From positions 32,813 to 96,812 of the forward strand of contig PLOR01000029.1 of assembly GCA_003142185.1 (NCBI GenBank): 64,000 bases of DNA, written 5' to 3'. A program made the translations under genes and the position numbers. Origin of the DNA: Bryobacterales bacterium. Lineage in GTDB: Bacteria > Acidobacteriota > Terriglobia > Bryobacterales > Bryobacteraceae. Within the stretch, counting starts at the first letter, position 1. Each line of letters starts with the position of its first letter. The notes beneath the pieces are model-generated. The model did no database searches and was not told the DNA's origin. It saw only the letters and a program-made list of their open reading frames with translations. Below are positions 32,068-40,646 of this stretch, in pieces.

Positions 32068-32433
32068 TCACTGAGCCTTCTTGCCGGTCCATTCAATGGA
32101 CTGGCCGCCGCCATCGCCGGCTCTTTCGGAAGTGAGGTGCAGGTCGGAGCCGCTGACCTTCCCTTTGTAGCTCAGTTTCAGTTCCGTTCCCTGAAGGTCG
32201 GCAGTGATAGTGAACGACAGGTTGTCCCCGTCCACTTTCCCGTCTGTGATGGTCGACTTGCCCAACATCGTGCTGGTGGTTTCTCCGGTGAGCTTGTTTC
32301 CGTCCACCTTGAAGACGAAGGTTCGCTCCATCGTTCCGTTTGGGCCCTCTGCCGTCGCTTTCCAGGTGCCGGCGATGTCCGCGGCCATCGCTGCCACGGC
32401 GAACGCTGCCATCAGAATTAACACACGCTTCAT
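32068..32433 (-). CDS. Small exported beta-rich protein of unknown function
   Basis: 121 residues. Clear signal peptide (MKRVLILMAAFAVAAMAA). The mature ~103 residues alternate in a beta-strand pattern (IAGTWKATAEGPNG, TFVFKVDGNKLTGE, LSFTITADLQGTELKLSYKGKVSG), suggesting a small barrel or lipocalin-like fold; no Cys. Such short exported proteins are frequent in acidobacteria but I do not know a function. Spacing to the ROK gene is 46 bp in the same direction. Confidence 0.75.
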   Translation of the reverse strand: MKRVLILMAAFAVAAMAADIAGTWKATAEGPNGTMERTFVFKVDGNKLTGETTSTMLGKSTITDGKVDGDNLSFTITADLQGTELKLSYKGKVSGSDLHLTSERAGDGGGQSIEWTGKKAQ

Positions 32434-32496
32434 CGCACCATTCCTTTCCCCATCATTCTTGCATCTTTCGCGCTTCGCGGCGGGCGCGCCGCGGCG

Positions 32497-33159
32497 TCAC
32501 AGCTTCACCGCCAAAGCCATGCCGTCGCCCATGGTGGCCATGCTGAGCGCGATGCGCCGGTCGGATTGCAGGTGGCAGTTGAACTCGCGGATGGCCTCGG
32601 TGTCGGCATCGTGGTTCGCGGGGTCGGCTACAGTGCCGTGGAACAGAACGTTGTCGGCGGCGATCAGCCCGCCCTGCCGCAGCAGTGGCAGCGCGCGCTC
32701 GTAGTAGTGAATGTAGTTGCCTTTATCGGCGTCGATGAAGATGAAATCGAAACTGCCGGTGTGACCCTCGTCGATCAGAGCGTCCAGCGAATCGAGCGCC
32801 GGAGCCAGCCGCAGCTCGATTCGATCCTCCACGCCGGCGTCGCGCCAGGTTCGCCGGGCGATCCGCGCGTATTCTTCGCTGACATCGCAGACGATGAGTC
32901 TTCCGCCCGGGCGAAGCCCGAGCGCAATCCAGGCGGAGCTGTAGCCCATGAAGATGCCGACTTCGAGAGCTTTGCCAGCGCCGGTCACGCGCGCCAGCAG
33001 GTGCAGGAACTGGCCCTGCTCGGGCGCCACTTGCCACGAAGCGCGCGGGTCGTTTTCGGTCGATTCGCGCAGCCTCCGCAGCGCCTCCGGTTCGCGCAGA
33101 GTGACATCGCGCACATAAGCCAGCACGGAATCGTCGAGCGGGGTCTGGGTGCGGGACAT
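32497..33159 (-). CDS. SAM-dependent O-methyltransferase, family 3 (caffeoyl-CoA OMT-like)
   Basis: 220 residues, normal length. SAM-binding motif I ALEVGIFMGYSSAWIALGL, acidic loop LIVCDVSEE, metal and active-site region FDFIFIDADKGNYIHYYE, and later AADNVLFHG. The family uses a divalent metal to methylate catechol-type hydroxyls; the natural substrate here is unknown. Divergent from higBA. Confidence 0.88.
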   Translation of the reverse strand: MSRTQTPLDDSVLAYVRDVTLREPEALRRLRESTENDPRASWQVAPEQGQFLHLLARVTGAGKALEVGIFMGYSSAWIALGLRPGGRLIVCDVSEEYARIARRTWRDAGVEDRIELRLAPALDSLDALIDEGHTGSFDFIFIDADKGNYIHYYERALPLLRQGGLIAADNVLFHGTVADPANHDADTEAIREFNCHLQSDRRIALSMATMGDGMALAVKL

Positions 33160-33212
33160 TGGTCGATTTTACCGCGGGTGGACAGTGGTGACTTTGCCCC
33201 TCGATAAAACGC

Positions 33213-33241
33213 TTGACGTGTACGGTGCAACCGTACATACT
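33213..33241 (+). promoter_or_regulatory. higBA promoter with palindromic operator
   Basis: -35 TTGACG at 33213-33218, a 17-bp spacer, -10 CATACT at 33236-33241. The spacer holds a perfect 8-bp inverted repeat, TGTACGGT-GCA-ACCGTACA (33219-33237). An operator in this place would be covered when the HigA antitoxin binds, the usual autoregulation of these operons. Confidence 0.75.
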
Positions 33242-33260
33242 GAGATCATGAAGAGATGAC

Positions 33261-33551
33261 ATGCAACTTGTCCGCTTTCGCAACAAGGGGTTAAGGCAAC
33301 TCCACGAGGATGGGAACGCCAAGGGAGTGCCTCCCGCGATGGCGGACAAGGTGCGCAAGCTTCTGTTCGCCCTCGAAACCGCCGAGACCCTGGACCAACT
33401 CGGCCGGTTTCCAGGCTGGAAGCTGCATCCGCTCAGAGGCGACCTGAAAGGATTCTGGAGCCTGACTGTCACCGGAAACTGGCGGTTGATTTTCCGCTTC
33501 GACGAATCGACGAACACCGCCAGCGATATCGATTTGATCGATTACCATTAG
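33261..33551 (+). CDS. higB: HigB-type toxin (RelE superfamily mRNA interferase)
   Basis: 96 residues. Matches the HigB / plasmid-killer family: RFRNKGLRQLHEDG at the start, LDQLGRFPGWKLHPLRGDLKGFWSL cut around the conserved core, and GNWRLIFRFDE with the catalytic basic and aromatic residues, ending DIDLIDYH. Predicted to cleave mRNA on the ribosome when free of antitoxin. Toxin first, antitoxin second, 10 bp apart, the HigBA order. Confidence 0.93.
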   Translation: MQLVRFRNKGLRQLHEDGNAKGVPPAMADKVRKLLFALETAETLDQLGRFPGWKLHPLRGDLKGFWSLTVTGNWRLIFRFDESTNTASDIDLIDYH

Positions 33552-33561
33552 GAGGCCCGCA

Positions 33562-33849
33562 ATGCTCATGAAGAACCCGCCCCATCCGGGCGACCTGATC
33601 AAGACCGAGATCATCGAAGCCCTCGGCCTCAACGTGTCGAAGGCAGCGGAGATTTTGAAAGTGCGCCGCGCCACGCTCTCCGACCTTCTTCACGGCAAGG
33701 CCGCGCTGACGCCGGAGATGGCCCTGCGCATCGAGAAGGCGTTCGGCCCGGACATGGACCACCTTCTGCGCATGCAACTCGCCTACGACGTGGCGCAAAC
33801 GCGGCAACACTCCAGAGACATCGCCGTCAAGCGGTATGTCCCGGCGTGA
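33562..33849 (+). CDS. higA: HigA-type antitoxin (XRE-family HTH)
   Basis: 95 residues. PHPGDLIKTEIIEALGLNVSKAAEIL then the recognition helix VRRATLSDLLHGKAALTPEMALRIEKAFG (shown in parts), the standard HigA HTH. It neutralises HigB and should bind the palindrome at 33219-33237. ATG 33562 has AGGAGG just upstream. Confidence 0.93.
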   Translation: MLMKNPPHPGDLIKTEIIEALGLNVSKAAEILKVRRATLSDLLHGKAALTPEMALRIEKAFGPDMDHLLRMQLAYDVAQTRQHSRDIAVKRYVPA

Positions 33850-33869
33850 ACGGGTGCGCCGGTGACGCC

Positions 33870-36800
33870 TCACCGTGCCGCCACGTTGAAGCCTTCCACC
33901 ACCACGCTCGGTTTCTCGCCGCGCGTATCGGCATCGGCCAAATCGATGACGATGGTGCGGCTCTCGCCCGGCATCAGCGCCACGTAGTTGTCGCTATATA
34001 GCGCGGGCAGAATGCGGTCGCCGGTCTTTTCGCGCACCGCTTTGACGCAGACCATGAGCGCTGGCGTCGCCGAAACGTTATGCAGTTCGGTCGAGAGACG
34101 CCAGCGCCCGTCGCGCTGCTCCATGCGCGTCGCGGCCCCGACATTCGCCTGGGCCAGCGTGCGCAGGGCGCGATAATCGCCGTCCTCCAGGCCGCGCCAG
34201 TAGAAATTCTCCGAAACCGTTTCGCCCTGCCGCGAGAGCTTCAGCCGCAGGAAATGCACCGCGGTCAGCCCGGCCGGGTATTCCATCTTGATGCAGGAAA
34301 CCGTGCTGTCCTCCGCGCTATCCACCGGCGCGGTCTTTTCCCAGCGCACGGAGCCATCCAGGTTCAGCACTTCCACGCGCGCCGTCAGCCCGCGCGCATC
34401 GCCGCCCGAATAGTTCACCACTTCGATGGTTTCGTCCGCCGCATTCCATTGAATGTGCAGCGGCTCGGCCCCCTTCTTACTGCCGAAGTACCCGGCGCCG
34501 GGATTGAAATAATAATCGTAGGTCTGCCACAGCAGCGACGGCCATGCCGAATGGCTCATCCAGATCAGCATTCCCATGCGATAACGGCTTTGCGATTCGA
34601 ACATCGCCCGATAGATCTCGTAATCGAGAAACTGCGCCAGCTCGACGAACTCCTCCACATTCTTCGCCCCGCCGTAACTCTTCTCGATGTGCCTGAAAAC
34701 CGAGCCGGCGGCCTGTGGTTCCCTGGGGCCGAGATCGTGCTCACCCCAGGTGCGGTTGGGTGGCCAGAGCGCGTCTTCCGGCATCATGGCGCGCAGGCTC
34801 TCCATGGCGGGGATGTTGGGCGAGCCCATTTCGCTGTGCAGCTTCGACTTCGCCAGGCTGCCGAAATATGCCTTCAGCGGCATCACTTGATATGGGCCGC
34901 CGCCGCCCACCACGCCATCCGCCGAATCGGAAATGTAGTGGCTGCCGGGCGCCAGTTCGCCGAGCGCCTGACGAATGCCATCGTCTATCACGGCTGGCGG
35001 GTAGCCTTCATTGCGGCCGCAATAAAGACCGATGGAAGGATGGTTGCGAATCCGCAGCACGGTGTCGCGAACGTTGCGCAGGAACATCGCCGGATCGTCC
35101 GGATCGGGGCCGTCCCAAGGGTTCGCCAGCCAGAACTCCTGCCACACCACGATCCCGTAGCGGTCGCAAGCCTCGTAAAAAGCGTCGTCGCCGGTTTGCC
35201 CCACCCAATTGCGGATCATGGTGAAGTTCATGTCGCGGTGATAGCGTACCGCCGCGTCGTATTCACGGGCGCGGTAGCGCAGCAGGTCCTCGCTGAAGCC
35301 CCAATTGCCGCCGCGCGGCACGAAGCGCCGTCCGTTAATAAAGATGCGCAGCGCGCCGCCTTCTTCGCTGTACGTGAACTGGCGCACGCCGGTCCGGAAC
35401 TGCTTCGTATCGGACGCCTGCCCATCGGCGGCTTGGAATTCGAATTCCACCACGTAGAGATTCGGATCGCCATAGCCATTGGGCCACCACAATTTCGGAT
35501 TTCGCAGCCGCAGCTCCGCGTGCGCGGCGGCATCCAGCTTCACCGTCTTTGCCGACGATGCGGCCACCATGATGGGCATTTCGAACGCGACTTCTCCAAA
35601 GCGCACCCGCAGCTTGCCCGCCACTGGCCGAGGCTCGTGATTGTGCAGCGTCAGTTCGATACCAACGTCCGCGCGCGAGATATCGGGCAGCGGCAGGCTG
35701 GTCGAAACCAGCGGATCTTCGATCGTCACCGGCCCGCTCCCAGTCAGGTACACGCTGTTCCAGATGCCGGTGTCGCGGCCGCGCACGGCCGGCATCCAGT
35801 CCCAGCCAACCGACGAGTGAAACGTCGGGTTGTCCGCGCCCAGCGCTCCGCCGTTGCTGCCGAAGCCCAGGACTGTCTTCTCTTTGGTCGATCCCGGCGT
35901 GCGGTTCTTTTCGATGCGAACGGCCAGCGCGTTCGCCTGGCCGGGGCGCAGCTTTCCCGTGACGTCGAACCGGCCGCGCATAAACGCCCCTTCGATGCGC
36001 CCCAGCTTCTCGCCGTTCAAATAAACGTCCGCCTTCCAGTTGATGCCGTCGAAATTCAGCCAGACGCGCCTTCGGCCGAGTGCGGCCGGCGCCACGAATT
36101 CATCGCGATACCAGAAATCGGCGCAGAAGAACGAATCCGAAATCAGGTTCTGGTTGTCACCGTAGTTCGGATCGGGAACCGCGCCCGCGTTCAGGTAACT
36201 GGTAAGCACCGTGCCCGGAACCGTTGCAATCAGCCAATCGCGGTCCAAAAATCCGGGCCGTGAAATCGCCGCGCCATCCGCCTTGACCAGCGATTCGCGT
36301 TCCACCCGCCAACGGCCGCCGGCGAGATTCACGCGACCGCCGGTCTCGGTGGCGGCAGCCGGATGCGCCACCGGTAGCGGCCCTCCGCGTCCCCACACTT
36401 CCATTTCGCTGAGGATATAACCCTCGGGCGAAGCCGGCTTGGTCATCCGCAGCCGCACGTAGCGAGCCTGCGCCGGCTCTGGCAGCCGGATCTCATCGAT
36501 AGCGCCGGCCGCGTTTGGCAGCGGCGCCAGCGTGCGCCAGTGAACCGCGTCGTCGGACGCCTCGACAGAGCCTTCGGCCGCTCGGCGGATCCAATCGAGC
36601 TTCACGCGATCGAACGTACACTGCGCACCCAGATCGACATACACCCACTCTTCACCGCTGCCTGCGCTCATCCACGCGCTCGAGAAATCGTATGGGCCGC
36701 CGAGATCGAGCCGCCGTCCGCCGCGAAAGAATGCGACCTCGCCGACGCGCCAGCGCAGCGGGCGGCCGCAGCGCAGTTCCACGCGGTAATACCGGCTGCG

Positions 36801-37364
36801 GACCGGCGCCGGCAGCGCAATCGACGGCTTGAACTCGCCGGTGGTTCGCAGCCTTCCGGCATCGCGCCGCAGCTCCCGCCATGTCTTGCCGTCCTCGGAA
36901 CCGGAGAGGATCAAGCTCCACTCCTGGTTGTCCGACGAAGGCGCCGAAGCGTCCACGTCCACCCGGTCCACTTCCGGGGCCGCACTGCCGCCGAGGAATC
37001 CGATATCCACCCAGACGTCGGTGCCTCTCAGGTCGGCGCTGGTGGTCCAGTTGTGATCCAGCACGTTCTCTCGCTCATGCTTCACCAGCACGCCATGCTC
37101 GCTCGAGGAGACCACCACCCAGCGCGGCAGTTTGGTCTCGACGATGCCGTCCGTCACCAGTTGCGCGGTCAGGTTGTAATCGTAGCTGCTCGATTGGTAC
37201 GCCGCGCGATGAAGCGCCAGGTTGCGATACGTGGCGCCGTCCACGCGGAACGTGGGCGCGAAGTTCTGTTGCGGGTCGCCCGGATAAACGCCGACGCCGA
37301 GCGTGTACTGCTGAGCGCCCAGCGCCAGCGCCGCCGCGAGGAAAGGAAGACAAAGCCTGAACAT
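33870..37364 (-). CDS. Secreted glycoside hydrolase family 2 (exo-beta-glucosaminidase / beta-mannosidase-like) with F5/8-type domains
   Basis: 1164 residues from ATG 37362-37364, which gives a signal peptide (FRLCLPFLAAALALGA). The N-terminal ~330 residues look like discoidin (F5/8C) units: DVWVDIGFLGG, VDRVDVDASAPS, RYYRVELRCGRP, then EWVYVDLGAQCTFDRVKLDW and RYVRLRMTKPA. A GH2 sugar-binding domain (VWLNFDGINWKADVYLNGEK) and Ig-like domain follow, then the TIM barrel with acid/base Glu in YCGRNEG and nucleophile Glu in HSEMGSPNIP. The architecture resembles exo-beta-D-glucosaminidases (chitosan) more than galactosidases, but substrate is inferred only. It is transcribed alone; an 88-bp palindrome lies upstream. 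Confidence 0.85.
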   Translation of the reverse strand: MFRLCLPFLAAALALGAQQYTLGVGVYPGDPQQNFAPTFRVDGATYRNLALHRAAYQSSSYDYNLTAQLVTDGIVETKLPRWVVVSSSEHGVLVKHERENVLDHNWTTSADLRGTDVWVDIGFLGGSAAPEVDRVDVDASAPSSDNQEWSLILSGSEDGKTWRELRRDAGRLRTTGEFKPSIALPAPVRSRYYRVELRCGRPLRWRVGEVAFFRGGRRLDLGGPYDFSSAWMSAGSGEEWVYVDLGAQCTFDRVKLDWIRRAAEGSVEASDDAVHWRTLAPLPNAAGAIDEIRLPEPAQARYVRLRMTKPASPEGYILSEMEVWGRGGPLPVAHPAAATETGGRVNLAGGRWRVERESLVKADGAAISRPGFLDRDWLIATVPGTVLTSYLNAGAVPDPNYGDNQNLISDSFFCADFWYRDEFVAPAALGRRRVWLNFDGINWKADVYLNGEKLGRIEGAFMRGRFDVTGKLRPGQANALAVRIEKNRTPGSTKEKTVLGFGSNGGALGADNPTFHSSVGWDWMPAVRGRDTGIWNSVYLTGSGPVTIEDPLVSTSLPLPDISRADVGIELTLHNHEPRPVAGKLRVRFGEVAFEMPIMVAASSAKTVKLDAAAHAELRLRNPKLWWPNGYGDPNLYVVEFEFQAADGQASDTKQFRTGVRQFTYSEEGGALRIFINGRRFVPRGGNWGFSEDLLRYRAREYDAAVRYHRDMNFTMIRNWVGQTGDDAFYEACDRYGIVVWQEFWLANPWDGPDPDDPAMFLRNVRDTVLRIRNHPSIGLYCGRNEGYPPAVIDDGIRQALGELAPGSHYISDSADGVVGGGGPYQVMPLKAYFGSLAKSKLHSEMGSPNIPAMESLRAMMPEDALWPPNRTWGEHDLGPREPQAAGSVFRHIEKSYGGAKNVEEFVELAQFLDYEIYRAMFESQSRYRMGMLIWMSHSAWPSLLWQTYDYYFNPGAGYFGSKKGAEPLHIQWNAADETIEVVNYSGGDARGLTARVEVLNLDGSVRWEKTAPVDSAEDSTVSCIKMEYPAGLTAVHFLRLKLSRQGETVSENFYWRGLEDGDYRALRTLAQANVGAATRMEQRDGRWRLSTELHNVSATPALMVCVKAVREKTGDRILPALYSDNYVALMPGESRTIVIDLADADTRGEKPSVVVEGFNVAAR

Positions 37365-37429
37365 TTGGCCGGGACTCCAGGGCCCGGATGATTTGCGAAA
37401 CGCCAGTATATAGCCGCGCACGGCAGGAC

Positions 37430-37518
37430 GGTAGGACGGACGATCGGTTTTTGTCGTCTGTCAGGTTTTCGTATTTTCGCGGCACGACAGACCACGAAAG
37501 ACGATGGTCTGTCCTACC
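37430..37518. repeat. 89-bp composite palindrome (repeat family R3, copy 1)
   Basis: Arms 37430-37465 and 37482-37518 are imperfect inverted repeats of ~35 bp, beginning GGTAGGACGGACGATC and ending with GTCTGTCCTACC; each arm holds GTCTGTC and GACAGAC. It lies between the GH2 gene and the membrane glycosyltransferase gene, and its right end reaches the TAG stop codon (37518-37520) of the latter. A second copy of almost the same size is at 41578-41665. Confidence 0.85.
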
Positions 37519-39533
37519 TACTGCCCCGGCAGCAGCACTACGAACTTGCCCGCAATCACGCGGGTGGGAAAGGCGCGGTACAGGTTCAGCCGCGCATCGT
37601 CGCCCAGGCAATCCAGGCACGCAATGGCGCATGCCACGGCGGCAACCGAGGGCGCGTAGCGGCGCGAGACGTTATCGACGCCGGTGTGCACGAACTGAGC
37701 GTCGGGACGCGCCTCGCGCACCAACGCCTGCAACGGATACTCCAATTGCAGATTGTGGATGTCGATCCCGATGGTCCTGCATGCGGAGCCTTCGAGCGCG
37801 CTGGCTGCCGCGAAATAGCTGGCCCGGTTTTCCCAGTGAGTCATGTCGGCGAAATACTGATTATCGCGGCTGACGCGCAGCACGCTTCTGGGGCCGCGCA
37901 GCGGGCGCACCCAGTTTTCGATCGCGGGAAGGCGCGCGCCGCTCAGCAGGAACAGACAGATCGCCAGTTGAATCCATAGCGGGCGCAGCCATCGCCAGCC
38001 GAATTCTTCCACCACGGCCGCCAGCGGCGCGCCCAGCACGAACAGCGGCAGTTGATAGCGCGCCACGAACGGCGCCCATTTGAGATACGCGCAGAACACC
38101 ACGAAGCCGCACACCAGCGCCAGCGCGTAGACGGCGCGGCGCCGGTCGCGCGCGCGGAGAGCGCGCCAGGCGAGGATGCAAGCCACCACGGCCAGCAGCA
38201 AAAGGTGCCAGCGGTTGGGCGCGTTGGTTTCATGGTTCGCGTTGCGGGGAGCCTCATACACGCTCCACCGCGTGGTGGTCGCCGGATCGTTGACATCGAT
38301 TCCCAAGTCGCGGTGCGCCGCCAGCACGAAACCGTAGACGCCCTGGTTCCAGCGGCTGCTGCGCCCGCCAAGTTGCTCCGCCGCGTGGCGCAGCATGTTG
38401 GAAACCGTCTGCTTCCATCCGTAGGTTTCATTGCGCCAGCGGAAAAGCCCGTCGCCCTGCGCCGAATCAAACCCCATCACGGAGCCGCTCAAATCCCAAT
38501 TGCGCCAATAATGCGGCAGATTCACCGCCAGCGCGCAGACCAACGCCGCGATTGCCAGGGGCGCTGCGCGCCGGCGCTGCCGCCACACCGCGGGCAGCAG
38601 CACGGCGGCGATGGGCCATGGCAAAAACAGGTACGCCGTCGCCTTGGTGAACAGCGCCAAACCCACCGCTGCGCCCAGAAATAGAGCGTCGATGAGAGAA
38701 GGTTGGCAGGCGAAAGCGCCTGCCCCACCTTCCTGCGCGCCCTTTGTGGGACAGGCGCCCCGGTTTTCGGGTCCGATGCGGATTTCGCCTGTCAACCTTT
38801 CCAGGTTTTCCCGCCACTGCAGAGCGAAGTAAACCGCGGCCACCGCCCACATCGCCATCACGTAATCGTTCTTGGCGCCGGAGGCTGCCAGAATTCCAGC
38901 CGGCAACGTAGCGCAGAACAATGCGGCGATGGCTTGCCCCCTGGCCCGCGCGCCGAGCAAACCCGCGACCGCGGAAGCGCCGATCATGCACCCCAGCGCC
39001 GCGAACCACTGTCCGAAGTTGACGAACCAATCTCCGCCCGCCAGCAGGTACCCGTCGAGCATCCAATACTCCGCCATCGGCTGCAGCATGATCTGCGTGA
39101 GATATGGCGTTGGAAAAAAGCGAACGCTGCCTTGCTCCGCCCAATACACCACGCGTGGCATGTGGTACGCCATGGCGTCGGTGCTGTTGGGTGGGCTGTA
39201 CGCAGCCGTGACACCGGTGGCGATGACGATGGCCAGGCAACCGACAATCGCCAGCAGGATGATCGCGTCGACCCGCGGCCGCATGCCCCGCCACGGCGCC
39301 GGGCGACGCGTACGCCAGCCGCGCGCGAGTGCTGCCAGCAGTGCCACGCTCCACACAGCAACCATCGGCCCGCGCCGCAGCAGGCCAAACGCACTAAGCA
39401 TTTCCGTCGCCAGCACAACGGTCAGGCCGAATGCCACCGCCGCGCGCAGAAAGCGGTCGCGCCAGCCGTCTGCCGCGGCCGCCGCCCACCACAGTGCCGC
39501 AAACGTCGCCGGCAACAGAAGAATGAATGCCAT
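37518..39533 (-). CDS. Polytopic membrane glycosyltransferase-like protein carrying an in-frame repeat insertion
   Basis: 671 residues, about a dozen hydrophobic segments, and an early acidic loop after the second helix group (NSTDAMAYHMPRVVYWAEQG, VRFFPTPYLTQI) like GT39/ArnT-type lipid-linked sugar transferases. A C-terminal ~120-residue soluble part ends the protein. Residues ~247-278 (LTGEIRIGPENRGACPT, then GGAGAFACQPS) are encoded by dispersed hairpin repeats, not by family sequence; see 38701-38797. The donor and acceptor are unknown. Stop codon TAG touches repeat R3. Confidence 0.7.
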   Translation of the reverse strand: MAFILLLPATFAALWWAAAAADGWRDRFLRAAVAFGLTVVLATEMLSAFGLLRRGPMVAVWSVALLAALARGWRTRRPAPWRGMRPRVDAIILLAIVGCLAIVIATGVTAAYSPPNSTDAMAYHMPRVVYWAEQGSVRFFPTPYLTQIMLQPMAEYWMLDGYLLAGGDWFVNFGQWFAALGCMIGASAVAGLLGARARGQAIAALFCATLPAGILAASGAKNDYVMAMWAVAAVYFALQWRENLERLTGEIRIGPENRGACPTKGAQEGGAGAFACQPSLIDALFLGAAVGLALFTKATAYLFLPWPIAAVLLPAVWRQRRRAAPLAIAALVCALAVNLPHYWRNWDLSGSVMGFDSAQGDGLFRWRNETYGWKQTVSNMLRHAAEQLGGRSSRWNQGVYGFVLAAHRDLGIDVNDPATTTRWSVYEAPRNANHETNAPNRWHLLLLAVVACILAWRALRARDRRRAVYALALVCGFVVFCAYLKWAPFVARYQLPLFVLGAPLAAVVEEFGWRWLRPLWIQLAICLFLLSGARLPAIENWVRPLRGPRSVLRVSRDNQYFADMTHWENRASYFAAASALEGSACRTIGIDIHNLQLEYPLQALVREARPDAQFVHTGVDNVSRRYAPSVAAVACAIACLDCLGDDARLNLYRAFPTRVIAGKFVVLLPGQ
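38701..38797. repeat. In-frame hairpin repeat insertion (R7) in the membrane glycosyltransferase gene
   Basis: Two units. The first, 38703-38728, contains GGCAGGCG-AAAG-CGCCTGCC. The second, 38745-38796, contains CGCCCCGGTTTTCGGGTCCG and ends GGATTTCGCCTGTCAAC. Both also occur at 55808-55990 in the tRNA nucleotidyltransferase gene; the second unit is nearly identical over ~50 bp. In this gene the first unit reads GGAGAFACQ, in the other VGQALSPAN: the same DNA strand but a different frame. The second unit is read from the opposite strand. Confidence 0.88.
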
Positions 39534-39550
39534 TGCTGGGTACCATCATA

Positions 39551-39613
39551 GGGCTAAAAGCATGCCCCACCCACGGCACACACAGTATTGGCGGGGCATG
39601 CTTTAGCTTGTCC
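39551..39613. repeat. Repeat R5 as an inverted pair
   Basis: Left arm GGGCTAAAAGCATGCCCC (39551 on) and right arm GGGGCATGCTTTAGCTTG (39592 on) are inverted copies of the 23-bp R5 unit seen at 21275, 25387 and 62688, separated by ~19 bp. It lies between the starts of the divergent membrane glycosyltransferase and pta genes and so within their promoter region. Confidence 0.75.
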
Positions 39614-39670
39614 GTTGCCACCTGTTAGACTCTAGGCTTGATGACGATGCCTGAATCGGCGGGGTTGTTC

Positions 39671-40636
39671 ATGGCGGGGCTCATCGAGCGCGCCCGCAAA
39701 CTGAAAAAGACGATTGTGTTCCCCGAGGGCGGCGACCCGCGGGTTCTCGAAGCGGCAGCACGGCTGGCGCGCGAAGGCGTGGCGCGGCCCGTGCTTATCG
39801 GCGCCAAGCCCGGCAACGCGCCCGAAGGCGTCAAATTCGTGGATCCGGCGGCCTCGCCCGCGGTCGCGCGCTACGCCGCCATCTATTATGAGCGCCGGCG
39901 CGCCAAGGGCATCACGCAAGTGGAAGCCGCCGAAATTGCGCGGCGTCCGCTCTACTTCGCATCGCTGATGGTCGCCGCGGGAGATGCCGATGGCAGTGTC
40001 GGCGGCGCCGCCAACAGCACCGCCGAAACCGTGCGCGCGGCGCTCCACGCGGTGGGGCCGCATCGGCTGGCGCGGCTGGTTTCGAGCGTCTTCATCATGG
40101 CGCTGCAAGATCGGTCGCTCGGCCACGATGGGCTGATGGCTTTCGCCGATTGCGCGGTGGTGATCGATCCGGATGCCGGGCAGTTGGCCGATATCGCCAT
40201 CGCCACGGCGGAGACGACGCGCGTGCTGCTGAACGCGGAGCCGAGAGTGGCGCTGCTGAGCTTTTCCACCAAGGGAAGCGGGAAGGGCGAGGCGGTCGAC
40301 AAAATTGTCGAGGCGCTGAGCATCACCAAGGCCCGCGCGCCGGATTTGAACGTGGATGGCGAACTGCAAGCCGATGCCGCGGTCTCCGAAGTCGTCGGCC
40401 GATCCAAGGCGCCCGGCTCGCCGGTGGCCGGCCGCGCCAATACGCTGGTGTTTCCCAATCTCGAAGCGGCCAATATCGGCTACAAACTGGTGGAGCGGCT
40501 CGGCGGCGCCATGGCCATCGGGCCCTTTCTGCAAGGCCTCGCGAAGCCCGCCAACGACCTTTCGCGCGGCTGTTCCGCGGAAGATATTTTCAACGTGGCC
40601 GTGGTGACGGCTCTGCAATCGGAGAATGCCGGCTAG
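39671..40636 (+). CDS. pta: Phosphate acetyltransferase
   Basis: 321 residues from ATG 39671, the start that matches short Pta proteins ([19 protein letters not shown]); ATG codons at 39641 and 39647 are also in frame. Interconverts acetyl-CoA and acetyl phosphate. Seen: SGAA-like [50 protein letters not shown] and the C-terminal [20 protein letters not shown] and [19 protein letters not shown]. No acetate kinase gene is nearby. The following deacetylase-like gene begins 10 bp after the stop. Confidence 0.93.
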   Translation: MAGLIERARKLKKTIVFPEGGDPRVLEAAARLAREGVARPVLIGAKPGNAPEGVKFVDPAASPAVARYAAIYYERRRAKGITQVEAAEIARRPLYFASLMVAAGDADGSVGGAANSTAETVRAALHAVGPHRLARLVSSVFIMALQDRSLGHDGLMAFADCAVVIDPDAGQLADIAIATAETTRVLLNAEPRVALLSFSTKGSGKGEAVDKIVEALSITKARAPDLNVDGELQADAAVSEVVGRSKAPGSPVAGRANTLVFPNLEAANIGYKLVERLGGAMAIGPFLQGLAKPANDLSRGCSAEDIFNVAVVTALQSENAG

Positions 40637-40646
40637 GGAGGCGGCT

